A stretch of DNA of 64,000 nt, taken from positions 1-64,000 of the forward strand of contig NZ_JALIFO010000007.1 in assembly GCF_022867805.1 (NCBI RefSeq), read 5' to 3'. Positions within the stretch are counted from its first letter, which is position 1; each line of letters begins with the position of its first letter. A model generated the notes under the pieces. The model was not told the origin of the DNA, searched no databases, and saw nothing but the letters and a program-made list of their open reading frames with translations. This stretch comes from Cuneatibacter sp. NSJ-177. GTDB lineage: Bacteria; Bacillota; Clostridia; Lachnospirales; Lachnospiraceae. The position numbers were made by a program, and so were the translations under genes. Below are positions 7,289 to 16,003 of this stretch, one piece after another.

Positions 7289-9175
7289 ATGAGAAAAAAC
7301 GAGAAAATCACTGCTCTGTATGAACGATTGAGCCGTGATGACTTTGGCAAAGATGATGACCAGCAGCGTGAGAGCAATTCCATTTCCAATCAAAAGGCTA
7401 TGTTGGAGGAGTTCGCCGCACGGCAGGGGTTTACGAACATTGTCCATTTCACGGACGATGGCATTAGTGGTACTTGCTTTGACCGTCCCGGATTTTTGGC
7501 AATGATGAAAGAAGTGGAAGCCGGGAATGTGGAGTACCTGTGTATCAAGGACATGAGCCGCATGGGTCGTGACTATCTGAAAGTCGGTCAGATTATGGAA
7601 ATCCTGCGTCAGCGTGGCGTGCGCCTTATCGCCATCAATGACGGCGTGGACAGCGCCAGAGGGGACGATGATTTTACCCCTTTCCGCAACATTATGAACG
7701 AATACTACGCCAGAGACACCAGCCGTAAAATCCGTTCCACTTTTCAATTCAAAGGCAAGTCCGGCAAGCACCTCACAGGCACGGTTATTTACGGCTATCT
7801 CTGGAACGAAGCCAGAGACCAATGGTTGGTTGACCCCGAAGCCGCCGAAGTGGTAAAGCGTATCTTTTCCATGACGATTGACGGCTACGGTCCGTATCAG
7901 ATCGCCAGCAAGCTGAAAGAAGAAAAAATCCTCATTCCGTCCGCTTACCTTGCCCGGCACGGCGAGGGTGTGAATAAAAACAAGACTTTCAAAGATGTGT
8001 ACGGCTGGGGTTCTTCCACCATCTGCAACATTCTTGAAAAGCGTGAATATCTGGGACACACCATCAACTTCAAGACCCGAAAGCACTTCAAGGACAAGAA
8101 AAGCCATTATGTCCCGGAGGACGAATGGACGATTTTCGAGAATACCCATGAAGCTATCATTGACCAGCAGACCTTTGACCTTGTGCAGAAAATCCGTGGG
8201 AATGTCAGACGCTACCCGGACGGCTGGGGCGAAGCAGCTCCCCTCACAGGCTTGCTTTATTGTGCCGATTGCGGCGGCAAGATGTATGTCCACCGCACCA
8301 ACAACGGCAAGCGCATTTCTCAATACACCTGCTCACAGTACACCAAAGTTCCTTGCGGAACGCTCTGCAAGACCCAGCACCGTATCAATGAAGATGTGGT
8401 ACTGTCCCTTGTCTCGGAAATGCTCAAAGCCATTGCCGAGTATGCGAAGCATGACCGAGCCGAGTTTGTCCGTGTGGTGCAGGAAGCGCAGTCCAGCCAG
8501 CAGACCACAGAGGTCAGGAAACAGCGGACACGCCTTGCCACAGCAAAGCAGAGAGTTTCCGAGCTGGAAGTCCTGCTCTGCAAAATCTATGAGGACAACA
8601 TTTTAGGAAAGCTGTCCGACAGCAGATACGCCACTCTGGACGCTCAATACGCAAAGGAGCAAGCCGAGCTTACCGCTGAAATCTCTGCTCTGGAAAAGGC
8701 TGTCAAGAGCTATGAAACGCACGAAAAGGACGCTGACCGTTTTATCGCTCTGATTGATAAATATGAGAACTTCGACAAGCTGACCATTGCCATGCTCAAC
8801 GAGTTTATCGAGAAAATCCTTGTGCATGAGCGTGACCGCAAAGGCAGTATACAGACCACACAGGAGGTCGAGATTTACTTCAATTTTGTTGGGCGATTCG
8901 TTCCCCCGGCGTTTGGAGAAGTGGAGCTGACCCCGGAAGAATTAGAGGAAATCCGCAAGCGTGAGGAACGCAAGGACAGGCTTCATCAGAACTACTTGAA
9001 GCGGAAAGCCAGCGGAGCGCAGAAGCGATACGAGGACAAAATCAAGGGGAGAAAAAAGGCAGAAATCGAAGCCAAGAAAGCCGCCATTCGTGCGGAGGAC
9101 ATTGCAAAGGGAGTGTTCGTCCCTGTCAGCAGTTTACCGCAGAGAGAGCCGATGAAAGGAGTGCAATCAGCATGA
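7289..9175 (+). CDS. Large serine recombinase (TnpX/TndX type)
   Basis: A 628-residue site-specific recombinase. The N-terminal resolvase-type catalytic domain has the nucleophile Ser15 in YERLSRDD, followed by IVHFTDDGISGT, LCIKDMSRMGRD and the arginines of TSRKIRST. Then come the recombinase domain (GTVIYGYLW, WGSSTICNILEKREYLGH) and a zinc-ribbon-like segment (YCADCGGKMY ... CSQYTKVPCGTLC), and a long coiled coil near residues 400-480. The Arg/Lys-rich tail is typical of the Tn4451 family. The start is set at ATG 7289, with AAAGGAGCG upstream, although the frame is open from the interrupted VirD4 gene. It catalyses integration and excision of the nested element. Confidence 0.93.
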   Translation: MRKNEKITALYERLSRDDFGKDDDQQRESNSISNQKAMLEEFAARQGFTNIVHFTDDGISGTCFDRPGFLAMMKEVEAGNVEYLCIKDMSRMGRDYLKVGQIMEILRQRGVRLIAINDGVDSARGDDDFTPFRNIMNEYYARDTSRKIRSTFQFKGKSGKHLTGTVIYGYLWNEARDQWLVDPEAAEVVKRIFSMTIDGYGPYQIASKLKEEKILIPSAYLARHGEGVNKNKTFKDVYGWGSSTICNILEKREYLGHTINFKTRKHFKDKKSHYVPEDEWTIFENTHEAIIDQQTFDLVQKIRGNVRRYPDGWGEAAPLTGLLYCADCGGKMYVHRTNNGKRISQYTCSQYTKVPCGTLCKTQHRINEDVVLSLVSEMLKAIAEYAKHDRAEFVRVVQEAQSSQQTTEVRKQRTRLATAKQRVSELEVLLCKIYEDNILGKLSDSRYATLDAQYAKEQAELTAEISALEKAVKSYETHEKDADRFIALIDKYENFDKLTIAMLNEFIEKILVHERDRKGSIQTTQEVEIYFNFVGRFVPPAFGEVELTPEELEEIRKREERKDRLHQNYLKRKASGAQKRYEDKIKGRKKAEIEAKKAAIRAEDIAKGVFVPVSSLPQREPMKGVQSA

Positions 9176-9516
9176 ATATCACTTACACACAGAACGGAGA
9201 TTATCTTATCCCGAACATCGTTATCCGCAAGACAAAGCCCCTCGGACACCACGGCAGACTTCGCAAAGCATATTTGGAAATGCGCCGCCCGATACTGTTC
9301 AATGAGCTGGTGCTATCCGACAAGCTCTTTGAGCATTGCGCCGAGATTGACGAAGCGGCACGAAACCGCATGGAGCTGATCGTGCGGTCACTGGCAAAGC
9401 AGTACGGCGTGACCGAACAGCTGAAAGCCGAAAACCAAATGGAATGGGTGCGGCAGATGAACGCTTGCAAGGCACAGGCAGATGAGATTGTGAAAGCGGA
9501 ATTGATTTATGATTGA
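9172..9516 (+). CDS. tnpV: TnpV family transposon protein
   Basis: A 114-residue protein matching the small TnpV family of Tn4451-like elements: NGDYLIPNI, KPLGHHGRLRKAYLE, RMELIVRSLAKQYGVTEQLKAENQMEWVRQMNA. Its start overlaps the recombinase stop (ATGA), so the two are translationally coupled. Precise function is unknown. A terminator follows at once. Confidence 0.85.
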   Translation: MNITYTQNGDYLIPNIVIRKTKPLGHHGRLRKAYLEMRRPILFNELVLSDKLFEHCAEIDEAARNRMELIVRSLAKQYGVTEQLKAENQMEWVRQMNACKAQADEIVKAELIYD

Positions 9517-9519
9517 GTG

Positions 9520-9556
9520 AGAAAGTCCGGGCAGAAAACCGTCCGGACTTTTCTCA
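9520..9556 (+). terminator. Terminator after tnpV
   Basis: GAAAGTCCGG pairs with CCGGACTTTTC around a short loop, followed by a T-rich tail. It separates the recombinase unit from the cargo gene. Confidence 0.8.
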
Positions 9557-9651
9557 TACAGTCCAAAGTTGCGGTAGAATTGTTCACAAGTTTTATGGTA
9601 TAATTTGAATACGAAATTGAGAAACAAATCGGAATTTGAGGAGATAGAATA

Positions 9652-10170
9652 GTGAGAACATATGTGAATAAAGACGAACTTAAAAACGAGATAAATAAAA
9701 GCTTTGCAAAGTATATATCAGAATTTAATGATATTCCAGAATCCTTAAAAGATGAGAGAATTGATGAGGTTGATCGAACTCCTGCAGAAAATCTTGCTTA
9801 TCAGGTTGGATGGACAGCGCTCATTCTTAAATGGGAAGCAGACGAAAGAAAGGGTATTCAGGTCAAAACTCCCTCTGATAACTTTAAGTGGAATCAGCTT
9901 GGTGAATTATATCAGTGGTTCACAGATACATATGCGCACCTGTCACTGCAAGAGTTGAAAGATATGTTGAATGAGAATATCAATTCTATTTATGCAATGA
10001 TTGATTCGCTAAGTGAGGAAGAATTATTCAAACCACATATGAGAAAATGGGCTGACGAGGCAACTAAAACAGCTGTCTGGGAAGTATACAAATTCATACA
10101 TGTTAACACAGTTGCTCCATTCGGAACCTTTAGAACTAAGATTAGAAAATGGAAAAAGATAGCACTATAA
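9652..10170 (+). CDS. ClbS/DfsB family four-helix-bundle protein (cargo)
   Basis: A 172-residue soluble protein that fits the ClbS/DfsB (DinB-like) family: NKDELKNEINKSFAKYISEF, IDEVDRTPAENLAYQVGWTALILKWE, KTPSDNFKWNQLGELYQWF, and the C-terminal HVNTVAPFGTFRTKIRKWKK. ClbS protects colibactin producers by inactivating the cyclopropane warhead; the function of most relatives is unknown. It starts at GTG 9652 with GAGGAG eight bases upstream. The gene is visibly AT-richer than its neighbours, a sign of separate acquisition. It is bounded by a terminator on the left and the oriT-like region on the right. Confidence 0.85.
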   Translation: MRTYVNKDELKNEINKSFAKYISEFNDIPESLKDERIDEVDRTPAENLAYQVGWTALILKWEADERKGIQVKTPSDNFKWNQLGELYQWFTDTYAHLSLQELKDMLNENINSIYAMIDSLSEEELFKPHMRKWADEATKTAVWEVYKFIHVNTVAPFGTFRTKIRKWKKIAL

Positions 10171-10194
10171 CTTCAAGTTTGTCGAGAAGTTAAG

Positions 10195-10270
10195 CCGGAG
10201 CAAATCCCTTTAGGAACTAAAGGGCGCACTTCTATACTCTCTGTCGAGAGTAGTGCGTCCTGCGGAGCTT
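10195..10270. other. Candidate oriT of the nested element (MobQ-type nic region)
   Basis: An inverted repeat (AGGGCGCACT...AGTGCGTCCT, arms 10221-10230 and 10252-10261, with ACTCTC/GAGAGT inside) presents the bottom-strand sequence AAGTGCGCCCT. That resembles the nic region of RSF1010-type MobQ plasmids, TAAGTGCGCCCT. The same element encodes a MobQ relaxase with Tyr at position 25. The 300-bp gap 10171-10467 otherwise holds no gene. Confidence 0.6.
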
Positions 10271-10467
10271 CATTCTCCGTCAGCAGAAGAAAACTGCATG
10301 ACCGAGAATGTTGCGTCACTTCGTTCCGTCAAGGTGGCTACACCCCCTTGCGCCGCTAAAGCGGCTATCCCCTGTGGACTTGCCGTCCGCAAACGGTTTT
10401 GACAAACCGTTCGCCGCCAGCAAGTTTGAAAATCAAGAATCTTAATTTGATAAAGGAGTGTGATTCT

Positions 10468-10992
10468 ATGAAAAAGAAATTACCCATAATCCTCTTGGGT
10501 GTTATTTTGGCTTGTGTGTTGGTTTTCGGTTTCCTTTATGCAAACAATGACATTGGTAAAACCGCAAACAGTTTAGAAGCAGACATTCGCCAATCTCAAA
10601 AAATTTTGGATGATTGGATTGTTGATGGAAGCATTTCCGACACAATGGCTGCATTTATTTCTTACCCACAGGACAAGACAGACCACACTTTTTCTGTCTA
10701 TGTAAATCGCCCTGGCTTGTCTTTTGGATATTTCTTCCGTGGTGGTGGAGATATAGTTGAGGTTGATGATTACATTGCAGAGTTTGTTGTTGAGGGAAAT
10801 AACGAAAGGGCATTTATCTCAATGAATACCCAAAATATTGTTCGACTTGAAGTAGATGATGGCAACGGCATTCAGGTGATTGATATTGATAGTGGCAAGC
10901 CTTTCGCCATTGTCCTGCCCCTCAATGTAGGAAACATCTGTTTCTATGATACGAATGGAAATGTTGTGGAATATCTTCGCCAACAACTTTGA
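10468..10992 (+). CDS. Membrane-anchored exported protein, unknown function
   Basis: A 174-residue protein. Lys-rich start followed by a hydrophobic segment (about residues 5-25) predicts a signal anchor with the rest outside the membrane. The extracellular part is acidic, with YFFRGGGDIVEVDDYIAEFVVEG and INTQ-like beta segments. The start at 10468 has AAAGGAG seven to eight bases upstream; a longer frame begins at 10399 without a good site. The family is not recognised. It ends shortly before a terminator and has low GC like the neighbouring ClbS-like gene. Confidence 0.65.
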   Translation: MKKKLPIILLGVILACVLVFGFLYANNDIGKTANSLEADIRQSQKILDDWIVDGSISDTMAAFISYPQDKTDHTFSVYVNRPGLSFGYFFRGGGDIVEVDDYIAEFVVEGNNERAFISMNTQNIVRLEVDDGNGIQVIDIDSGKPFAIVLPLNVGNICFYDTNGNVVEYLRQQL

Positions 10993-11041
10993 CCAACTTC
11001 AATTTACCGAACTGAACACAACAACTGAATACCGAAAAACT

Positions 11042-11087
11042 GACCGTTGACTGGTCGCACTATGCGAAAAGTTGACGGTCTTTTTTT
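11042..11087 (+). terminator. Terminator before the mobilization genes
   Basis: GACCGTTGACT pairs with AGTTGACGGTC, closing a loop of about 17 nt, followed by seven T residues. Confidence 0.75.
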
Positions 11088-11119
11088 ATCCCCAAAATCA
11101 AAAAAGGAGGTCAATCCCA

Positions 11120-11479
11120 ATGGCAAAACCGAAAACCCTTGAACAGCTCCGAGCCGAAAAGGAACGAGCCGAGACGCAGCTTGCACAGGAACAGCACAAA
11201 CTTGAGCGTCTGGAGAACCGAAAGAAGTATCTTGAGAAAGGCGAACGCACCAAGCGCACCCACCGCCTTTGCAATCTGGGCGGCACGGTTGAGAGCCTTG
11301 CCCCGGAGATCAAAGATCTCACACGCACCGAAATGACAGAGCTGATGGAACACATCTTTTCTCTGTCCGAAGTCCAGCGAGCCGTCCGTCACATGGCGAT
11401 TACCCACATCAGCCAAGCAAACAGAGAAAAGGAGTTGAAAGCCGATGGCACTATTTCATCTGAGCGTCACGCAGACTAA
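11120..11479 (+). CDS. DUF3847 family protein upstream of MobQ relaxase
   Basis: A 119-residue, strongly charged protein, coiled coil over its first 50 residues (EQLRAEKERAETQLAQEQHKLERLE), then KKYLEKGERTKRTHRLCNLGGTVES, the signature of DUF3847 proteins that precede MobA/MobL relaxase genes. AAAGGAGG lies 9 nt before ATG. It overlaps the relaxase by 35 bp, so the two are co-expressed. An accessory relaxosome role is inferred from position. Confidence 0.8.
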   Translation: MAKPKTLEQLRAEKERAETQLAQEQHKLERLENRKKYLEKGERTKRTHRLCNLGGTVESLAPEIKDLTRTEMTELMEHIFSLSEVQRAVRHMAITHISQANREKELKADGTISSERHAD

Positions 11480-12941
11480 GCGAAGCGCAGGACAGTCCGC
11501 TATCGCTTCTGCTGCCTACCGAGCCGGGGAGCGATTGTATAGCGAGTATTACGGCGAATACAGCGACTACACCCGCAAGGGCGGCGTGATCTGCTCTGAC
11601 ATTCTCCTGCCGTCCCATGCACCGCCCGAATACGCAGACCGCCAGACCCTATGGAACGCCGTGGAAAAAGCCGAGCGTGGAAAGAACGCCCAGCTTGCAT
11701 ACAGCTTTGACATTGCCTTGCAGAATGAATTTTCCCTTGAGGAAAACATCGCTCTTGCAAGGCAATTTTTGTTGGAGAACTTTGTGAGCCGTGGCATGGT
11801 GGTTGACTTCGCCGTACACCAGCCAGACCGGGAGGACGGCGGCATACCAAACCCGCATTTTCATGTGCTTTGCCCCATCCGCCCCATCGAGCAGAACGGC
11901 AAATGGGGACTAAAGCAACGCCGGGTGTATGAGCTGGACGAGGACGGCAACCGTATCCGAGACGCAGACGGAAAGTTTGTGTTCAACGCCGTTCCCACTA
12001 CCGACTGGGGCAGTCCAGAAACGCTGGAACATTGGCGGCAGACATGGGCGGAACTATGCAACGCCAAGTTTGCGGAGAAAGGGCTTGATGTTCGTATCGA
12101 CCACCGAAGCTATGAGCGTCAGGGCGTGGAGCTTCTTCCCACCGTCCATGAGGGCGCAACCGTCCGGGCAATGGAGAAGAAAGGCATACGCACCGAGAAA
12201 GGCGAGTTCAACCGCTGGATCAGAGCAACCAATGCCGTTATCCGGGACATCAAGAAGAAAATCGCTCTCCTGTTTGATTGGATTGCCGAAGCGAAAGCGG
12301 AGCTTGCCAAGCCGCAGGCACCCAACCTTGTTTCTCTGCTGAACGCCTACTACACCCAGCGCAAAGCCGGGGCTTATTCCCAGAAAGGCAAAATCAGCAA
12401 CCTAAAGGAGATGAACGAGACTTTCAATTATCTCCGGGCAAACGGCATTTACAACCTTGAAGATTTGGAAAGCCGTGTCAATGAACACAGCTCCACCACA
12501 GAGAGCTTGAAGAAAACGCTGGACGGGCAGACCGCACGAATGAAAGAAATCAAGCAGCTCTATGACAGCTCCGCTGCTTTCCAGAACTTGAAGCCTGTCT
12601 ATGACGGCTTGCAGAAAATCAAGTTTGAGAAGCCCAGAGCCAAGTACAAGGCAGAGCATGAAGCGGAACTGATACAGTTCTACGCCGCCAGACGAAAGCT
12701 GACCGGGGAGTTCCCGGACGGCAAGGTGGATATGAAAAAGCTGTCCGACGAGTATGACGAGCTGGAACAGGCGCACGAAACCACCTATGGCGAGTTTAAG
12801 GCTGTCAGAGACGATTTACACCGCCTTTGGAAGGTCAAGTCATGCGTAGATACTGCCGCCCGATTTAACGAGCGTACAGAGGAACAAAAGCTCCAAAATC
12901 GACCCCAAACACGACAGAAAAAGGAGGAACTATCCCGATGA
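11445..12941 (+). CDS. MobA/MobL (MobQ family) relaxase of the nested element
   Basis: A 498-residue relaxase that nicks oriT and leads the strand into the recipient. The start MALFHLSVTQ and the catalytic Tyr25 in SAAYRAGE correspond to motif I of MobQ relaxases (RSF1010 MobA also uses Tyr25). The metal-binding motif III is seen as HQPDREDGGIPNPHFH (His125, 138, 140). The C-terminal half is a long helical, charged region with no second enzyme domain. It overlaps DUF3847 upstream and the primase-helicase by four bases downstream (ATGA). Confidence 0.92.
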   Translation: MALFHLSVTQTKRSAGQSAIASAAYRAGERLYSEYYGEYSDYTRKGGVICSDILLPSHAPPEYADRQTLWNAVEKAERGKNAQLAYSFDIALQNEFSLEENIALARQFLLENFVSRGMVVDFAVHQPDREDGGIPNPHFHVLCPIRPIEQNGKWGLKQRRVYELDEDGNRIRDADGKFVFNAVPTTDWGSPETLEHWRQTWAELCNAKFAEKGLDVRIDHRSYERQGVELLPTVHEGATVRAMEKKGIRTEKGEFNRWIRATNAVIRDIKKKIALLFDWIAEAKAELAKPQAPNLVSLLNAYYTQRKAGAYSQKGKISNLKEMNETFNYLRANGIYNLEDLESRVNEHSSTTESLKKTLDGQTARMKEIKQLYDSSAAFQNLKPVYDGLQKIKFEKPRAKYKAEHEAELIQFYAARRKLTGEFPDGKVDMKKLSDEYDELEQAHETTYGEFKAVRDDLHRLWKVKSCVDTAARFNERTEEQKLQNRPQTRQKKEELSR

Positions 12942-14809
12942 ATTACACCCAAGCACAGATTGACCGGGCAAACGCCGTCAGTCTGGAAGATTTTCTCCGC
13001 ACACAGGGAGAGACACTTATCAAAAGCGGACGGGAATACCGTTGGAAAGAACATGACAGCCTGACCGTCCGGGGAAACAAGTGGTTTCGCCACAGCCAGA
13101 GCAAGGGCGGCTATCCCATTGATTTCGTCATGGAGTTTTACGGCAAGTCCTTTCCCGAAGCTGTTCAGATGTTGACAGGCGAAAACGGCGAGGGACAGAC
13201 CGAAGCCACCACAGCACCGCCCACAGCGTTCCACTTGCCCTTGCACAACCGAACAGCCGACAGAGCAATTCAATATCTTTGCGAAAGCCGAGGTCTCAAC
13301 AAAACGCTTGTTGAGACTTTTCTTCTTTCCGGGGATATTTACGAGGACGCAAAGCGGCACAATGTTGTGTTTGTCGGCAGAGACCGAAGCGGTACGCCGA
13401 GATACGCCCATGTGCGAGGAACGGCAGACCCATTCAGACAGGACATTGCCGGGTCTGACAAGTCCTATCCGTTCCGCTATGAGGGAAACGGCAATCAGCT
13501 CTTTGTCTTTGAAGCACCGATAGACCTTTTGTCCTTTATCTGCCTTTACCCGCAGGACTGGAAAAATCGAAGCTATCTTGCCCTGGGCGGCGTTTCGGGC
13601 AAAGCCCTTGACCGTTTCCTTTCTGAACGCAAGGACACCCGAAAAGTGTTCCTCTGCCTTGACAGCGACACCGCAGGAAGCGATGCCTGTACCCGACTGG
13701 CACAGTCCATTCCCGGCGAGATCGCCGTCATTCGCCTTGTCCCGGCAAGGAAAGACTGGAACGTTGTTCTCCGTCAGCAAGGGGACATTCCCAGCCGCAA
13801 ATTCATAGCCGAGACAATCACGCTGCGAGAGCTGCCCACCGCCCAGCCTGTCCCCATGCTCCGCATGGCAGATGTGGAGCTTACGAGCGTGGATTGGTTA
13901 TGGTTTCCGTATATTCCCTTTGGAAAGCTGACCATCATACAGGGCAACCCCGGCGAGGGCAAGACCTACTTTGCCATGCGTCTTGCGGCGGCTTGCACCA
14001 ACCGAAAGCCTTTGCCCGGTATGGAGACAATTGAGCCTTTCAATATCATCTACCAGACCGCAGAGGACGGTCTGGGCGATACCGTCAAGCCCCGGCTGAT
14101 GGAAGCGGAAGCAGACCTTGAAAGAGTGCTTGTCATTGACGATAGGGACACACCGCTGACCCTTGCCGATGAGCGCATAGCAAGGGCAATCCGTGAGAAC
14201 AACGCAAGGCTTGTTATCATTGACCCGGTACAGGCGTTTCTGGGCGCAGATGTGGACATGAACAGAGCAAACGAGGTGCGCCCGATATTCCGCAGTTTGG
14301 GAGACATTGCACAGGCTACCGGGTGCGCTATCGTGCTGATCGGACACCTGAACAAAGCCGCAGGAACGCAAAGCACCTATCGGGGATTAGGGTCTATCGA
14401 CATCACGGCGGCAGTCCGCAGTCTGCTCTTTATTGGCAAGCTGAAGGACAGTCCGACAACGAGGGTGCTTATCCATGAGAAAAGCTCCCTTGCGCCGCCC
14501 GGACAGTCCCTTGCCTTTTCTCTGGGAGATGAGAAAGGTTTTGAGTGGATAGGGGCTTATGACATTACCGCTGACGAGCTTCTTGCCGGGACAGACACCG
14601 CCAAGACCGAGAGCAAGACCGCACAGGCGCAAATGCTCATTCTGGAACTGCTTGCGGACGGAAAGCGTATGCCGAGCGCAGAGTTGGAAAAGGCAGTCAA
14701 TGAGCATGGGATTTCTTCACGCACCATGAGAACGGCAAAGAGCCGTATCGGGGACAGACTTGTGACCGAGAAAGACAGCACAGCATGGGTCTGCTATCTC
14801 CGAAACTGA
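12938..14809 (+). CDS. Primase (DUF3991/TOPRIM)-RepA-type helicase fusion
   Basis: A 623-residue protein in three parts. An N-terminal zinc-less primase-like region (LEDFLRTQGETLIKSGREYRWKEH; SKGGYPIDFVMEF) leads to a TOPRIM domain at about 185-250 (FVFEAPIDLLSF, acidic FLCLDSDTAGSDA). A hexameric RepA/KaiC-type ATPase follows, with Walker A GNPGEGKT near residue 335 and LVIIDPVQAFLG as Walker B, then a small winged-helix C-terminus. It presumably primes and unwinds the nested element after transfer or excision. It is the last gene of the DUF3847-relaxase operon. Confidence 0.88.
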   Translation: MNYTQAQIDRANAVSLEDFLRTQGETLIKSGREYRWKEHDSLTVRGNKWFRHSQSKGGYPIDFVMEFYGKSFPEAVQMLTGENGEGQTEATTAPPTAFHLPLHNRTADRAIQYLCESRGLNKTLVETFLLSGDIYEDAKRHNVVFVGRDRSGTPRYAHVRGTADPFRQDIAGSDKSYPFRYEGNGNQLFVFEAPIDLLSFICLYPQDWKNRSYLALGGVSGKALDRFLSERKDTRKVFLCLDSDTAGSDACTRLAQSIPGEIAVIRLVPARKDWNVVLRQQGDIPSRKFIAETITLRELPTAQPVPMLRMADVELTSVDWLWFPYIPFGKLTIIQGNPGEGKTYFAMRLAAACTNRKPLPGMETIEPFNIIYQTAEDGLGDTVKPRLMEAEADLERVLVIDDRDTPLTLADERIARAIRENNARLVIIDPVQAFLGADVDMNRANEVRPIFRSLGDIAQATGCAIVLIGHLNKAAGTQSTYRGLGSIDITAAVRSLLFIGKLKDSPTTRVLIHEKSSLAPPGQSLAFSLGDEKGFEWIGAYDITADELLAGTDTAKTESKTAQAQMLILELLADGKRMPSAELEKAVNEHGISSRTMRTAKSRIGDRLVTEKDSTAWVCYLRN

Positions 14810-14951
14810 CAACAGGAACACGGCAAGCGTGGCAAAGACGGCAAGGTTTTTATAGATACCTTAATGTTGCCGCCTTGCCTTGTTCCATCATACCGACACC
14901 GCCCGATGATGAACAGTCACCGGGCATTTTTCATTTACAGGAGGATTTTGA

Positions 14952-15110
14952 ATGAACAATACCGCAACTAACACCGCCACTTGCCCGACTGTCAGAAAGC
15001 AGATCGGCAAGACAACCTATATCGTCCGTGTCCATTTCAGCCAGACCGCAAAAGAGACGATGGAGGACAAAATCAAGCGTCTGCTCCGTGAGGAAGTCCG
15101 CAAAATGTGA
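14952..15110 (+). CDS. tnpW: TnpW family small transposon protein
   Basis: A 52-residue protein, MNNTATNTATCPTVRKQIG followed by TTYIVRVHFSQTAKETMEDKI and a charged tail, matching the TnpW proteins of Tn4451-like elements. AGGAGG lies 8 nt upstream of ATG 14952. It is the last gene before the right junction at 15155. Function is unknown. The 142-bp gap before it holds no other gene. Confidence 0.85.
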   Translation: MNNTATNTATCPTVRKQIGKTTYIVRVHFSQTAKETMEDKIKRLLREEVRKM

Positions 15111-15154
15111 CTTCTTTGTGAATTTGATGAAAAAGTCCTTGACTTTTCGTCTCT

Positions 15155-15967
15155 GGCAAGACCTTAAAATCCATCCTCATTTCCTGCGGTGCCCGGCTTG
15201 CTCCCTTCGATATCAAGGAGCTGCGGGACCTGATGGAATATGACGAACTGGAACTGGATACCCTGGGCGACCAAAAGACAGCGCTGTTTGTGATCCTGTC
15301 AGATACGGACAGCACTTTCAATTTCGTGGCCGCCCTCATGTATAGTCAGCTTTTCAATCTGCTCTGCGACAAGGCGGATGACTACTACGGCGGACGGCTG
15401 CCCGTTCATGTCCGTCTGATCCTGGACGAGTTTGCCAACATCGGCCAGATACCGAACTTCGATAAGCTGATTGCCACCATCCGAAGCCGTGAGATATCGG
15501 CTTCTATTATTTTGCAGTCGCAGAGCCAGTTAAAAACCATCTACAAGGACGCGGCAGATACCATCGTCGGTAACTGTGACAGCACCTTGTTTTTGGGAGG
15601 CAAGGAGAAATCCACGCTCAAGGAAATTTCGGAGTTGCTGGGGAAAGAGACCATTGATCTCTATAACCAGTCCGAAAACCGGGGCAGCCAGGTTTCCCAC
15701 GGCCTCAGTTATCAGAAATTAGGAAAGGAGTTGATGACCCAGGACGAATTGGCAGTGATGGACGGCGGCAAGTGTATCTTCATGCTGCGGGGCGTGCGCC
15801 CGTTCCTTTCGGACAAGTACGACCTCACCCAGCACCCGAATTACAGATACACGGCCGACGCCGACCCTAAAAATGTCTTTGACATGGAACGGTACATGAA
15901 GAAGCAGCGTGCCGTGGTAAAACCCACGGACACCTTCGATGTGTACGAGATTGACGCAACTACTTAA
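15155..15967 (+). pseudogene. VirD4/TraG-type coupling protein, 3' part
   Basis: Continues the coupling protein broken at 7200. In frame from 15155 it reads GKTLKSILISCGARLAPFD, then DIKELRDLMEY. It includes the Walker B region VRLILDEFANIGQIP and the conserved IATIRSREISASIILQSQSQLKTIY motif, ending DTFDVYEIDATT. The first in-frame ATG is at 15233, but without the 5' part (membrane anchor and Walker A) any product would be inactive. Precise loss of the nested element would restore the whole gene. Next come Maff2 and the channel genes. Confidence 0.9.
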
Positions 15968-16003
15968 ACCCAAATCAAAAACATTTTTTAGGAGGATTAT
16001 TTT

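Larger units (their letters stand above)
7201..15156. mobile_element. Tn4451-like integrative mobilizable element nested in the ICE coupling-protein gene
   Basis: About 7.96 kb, flanked by a GG dinucleotide at both junctions, which is the usual footprint of a large serine recombinase. Contents in order: serine recombinase, TnpV, ClbS/DfsB-like cargo, candidate MobQ-type oriT, exported protein, DUF3847, MobQ relaxase, primase-helicase, TnpW. TnpV and TnpW are named after Tn4451/Tn4453 components. It encodes no secretion channel or coupling protein, so it must borrow these to move, most obviously from the ICE it sits in. Confidence 0.9.

Noticed and set aside
10171-10467. The repeated-looking intergenic block of the nested element as a CRISPR or integron site.
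   Set aside because: There are no regularly spaced direct repeats; the only repeat is the inverted pair read as oriT. No CRISPR array was seen anywhere in the window.
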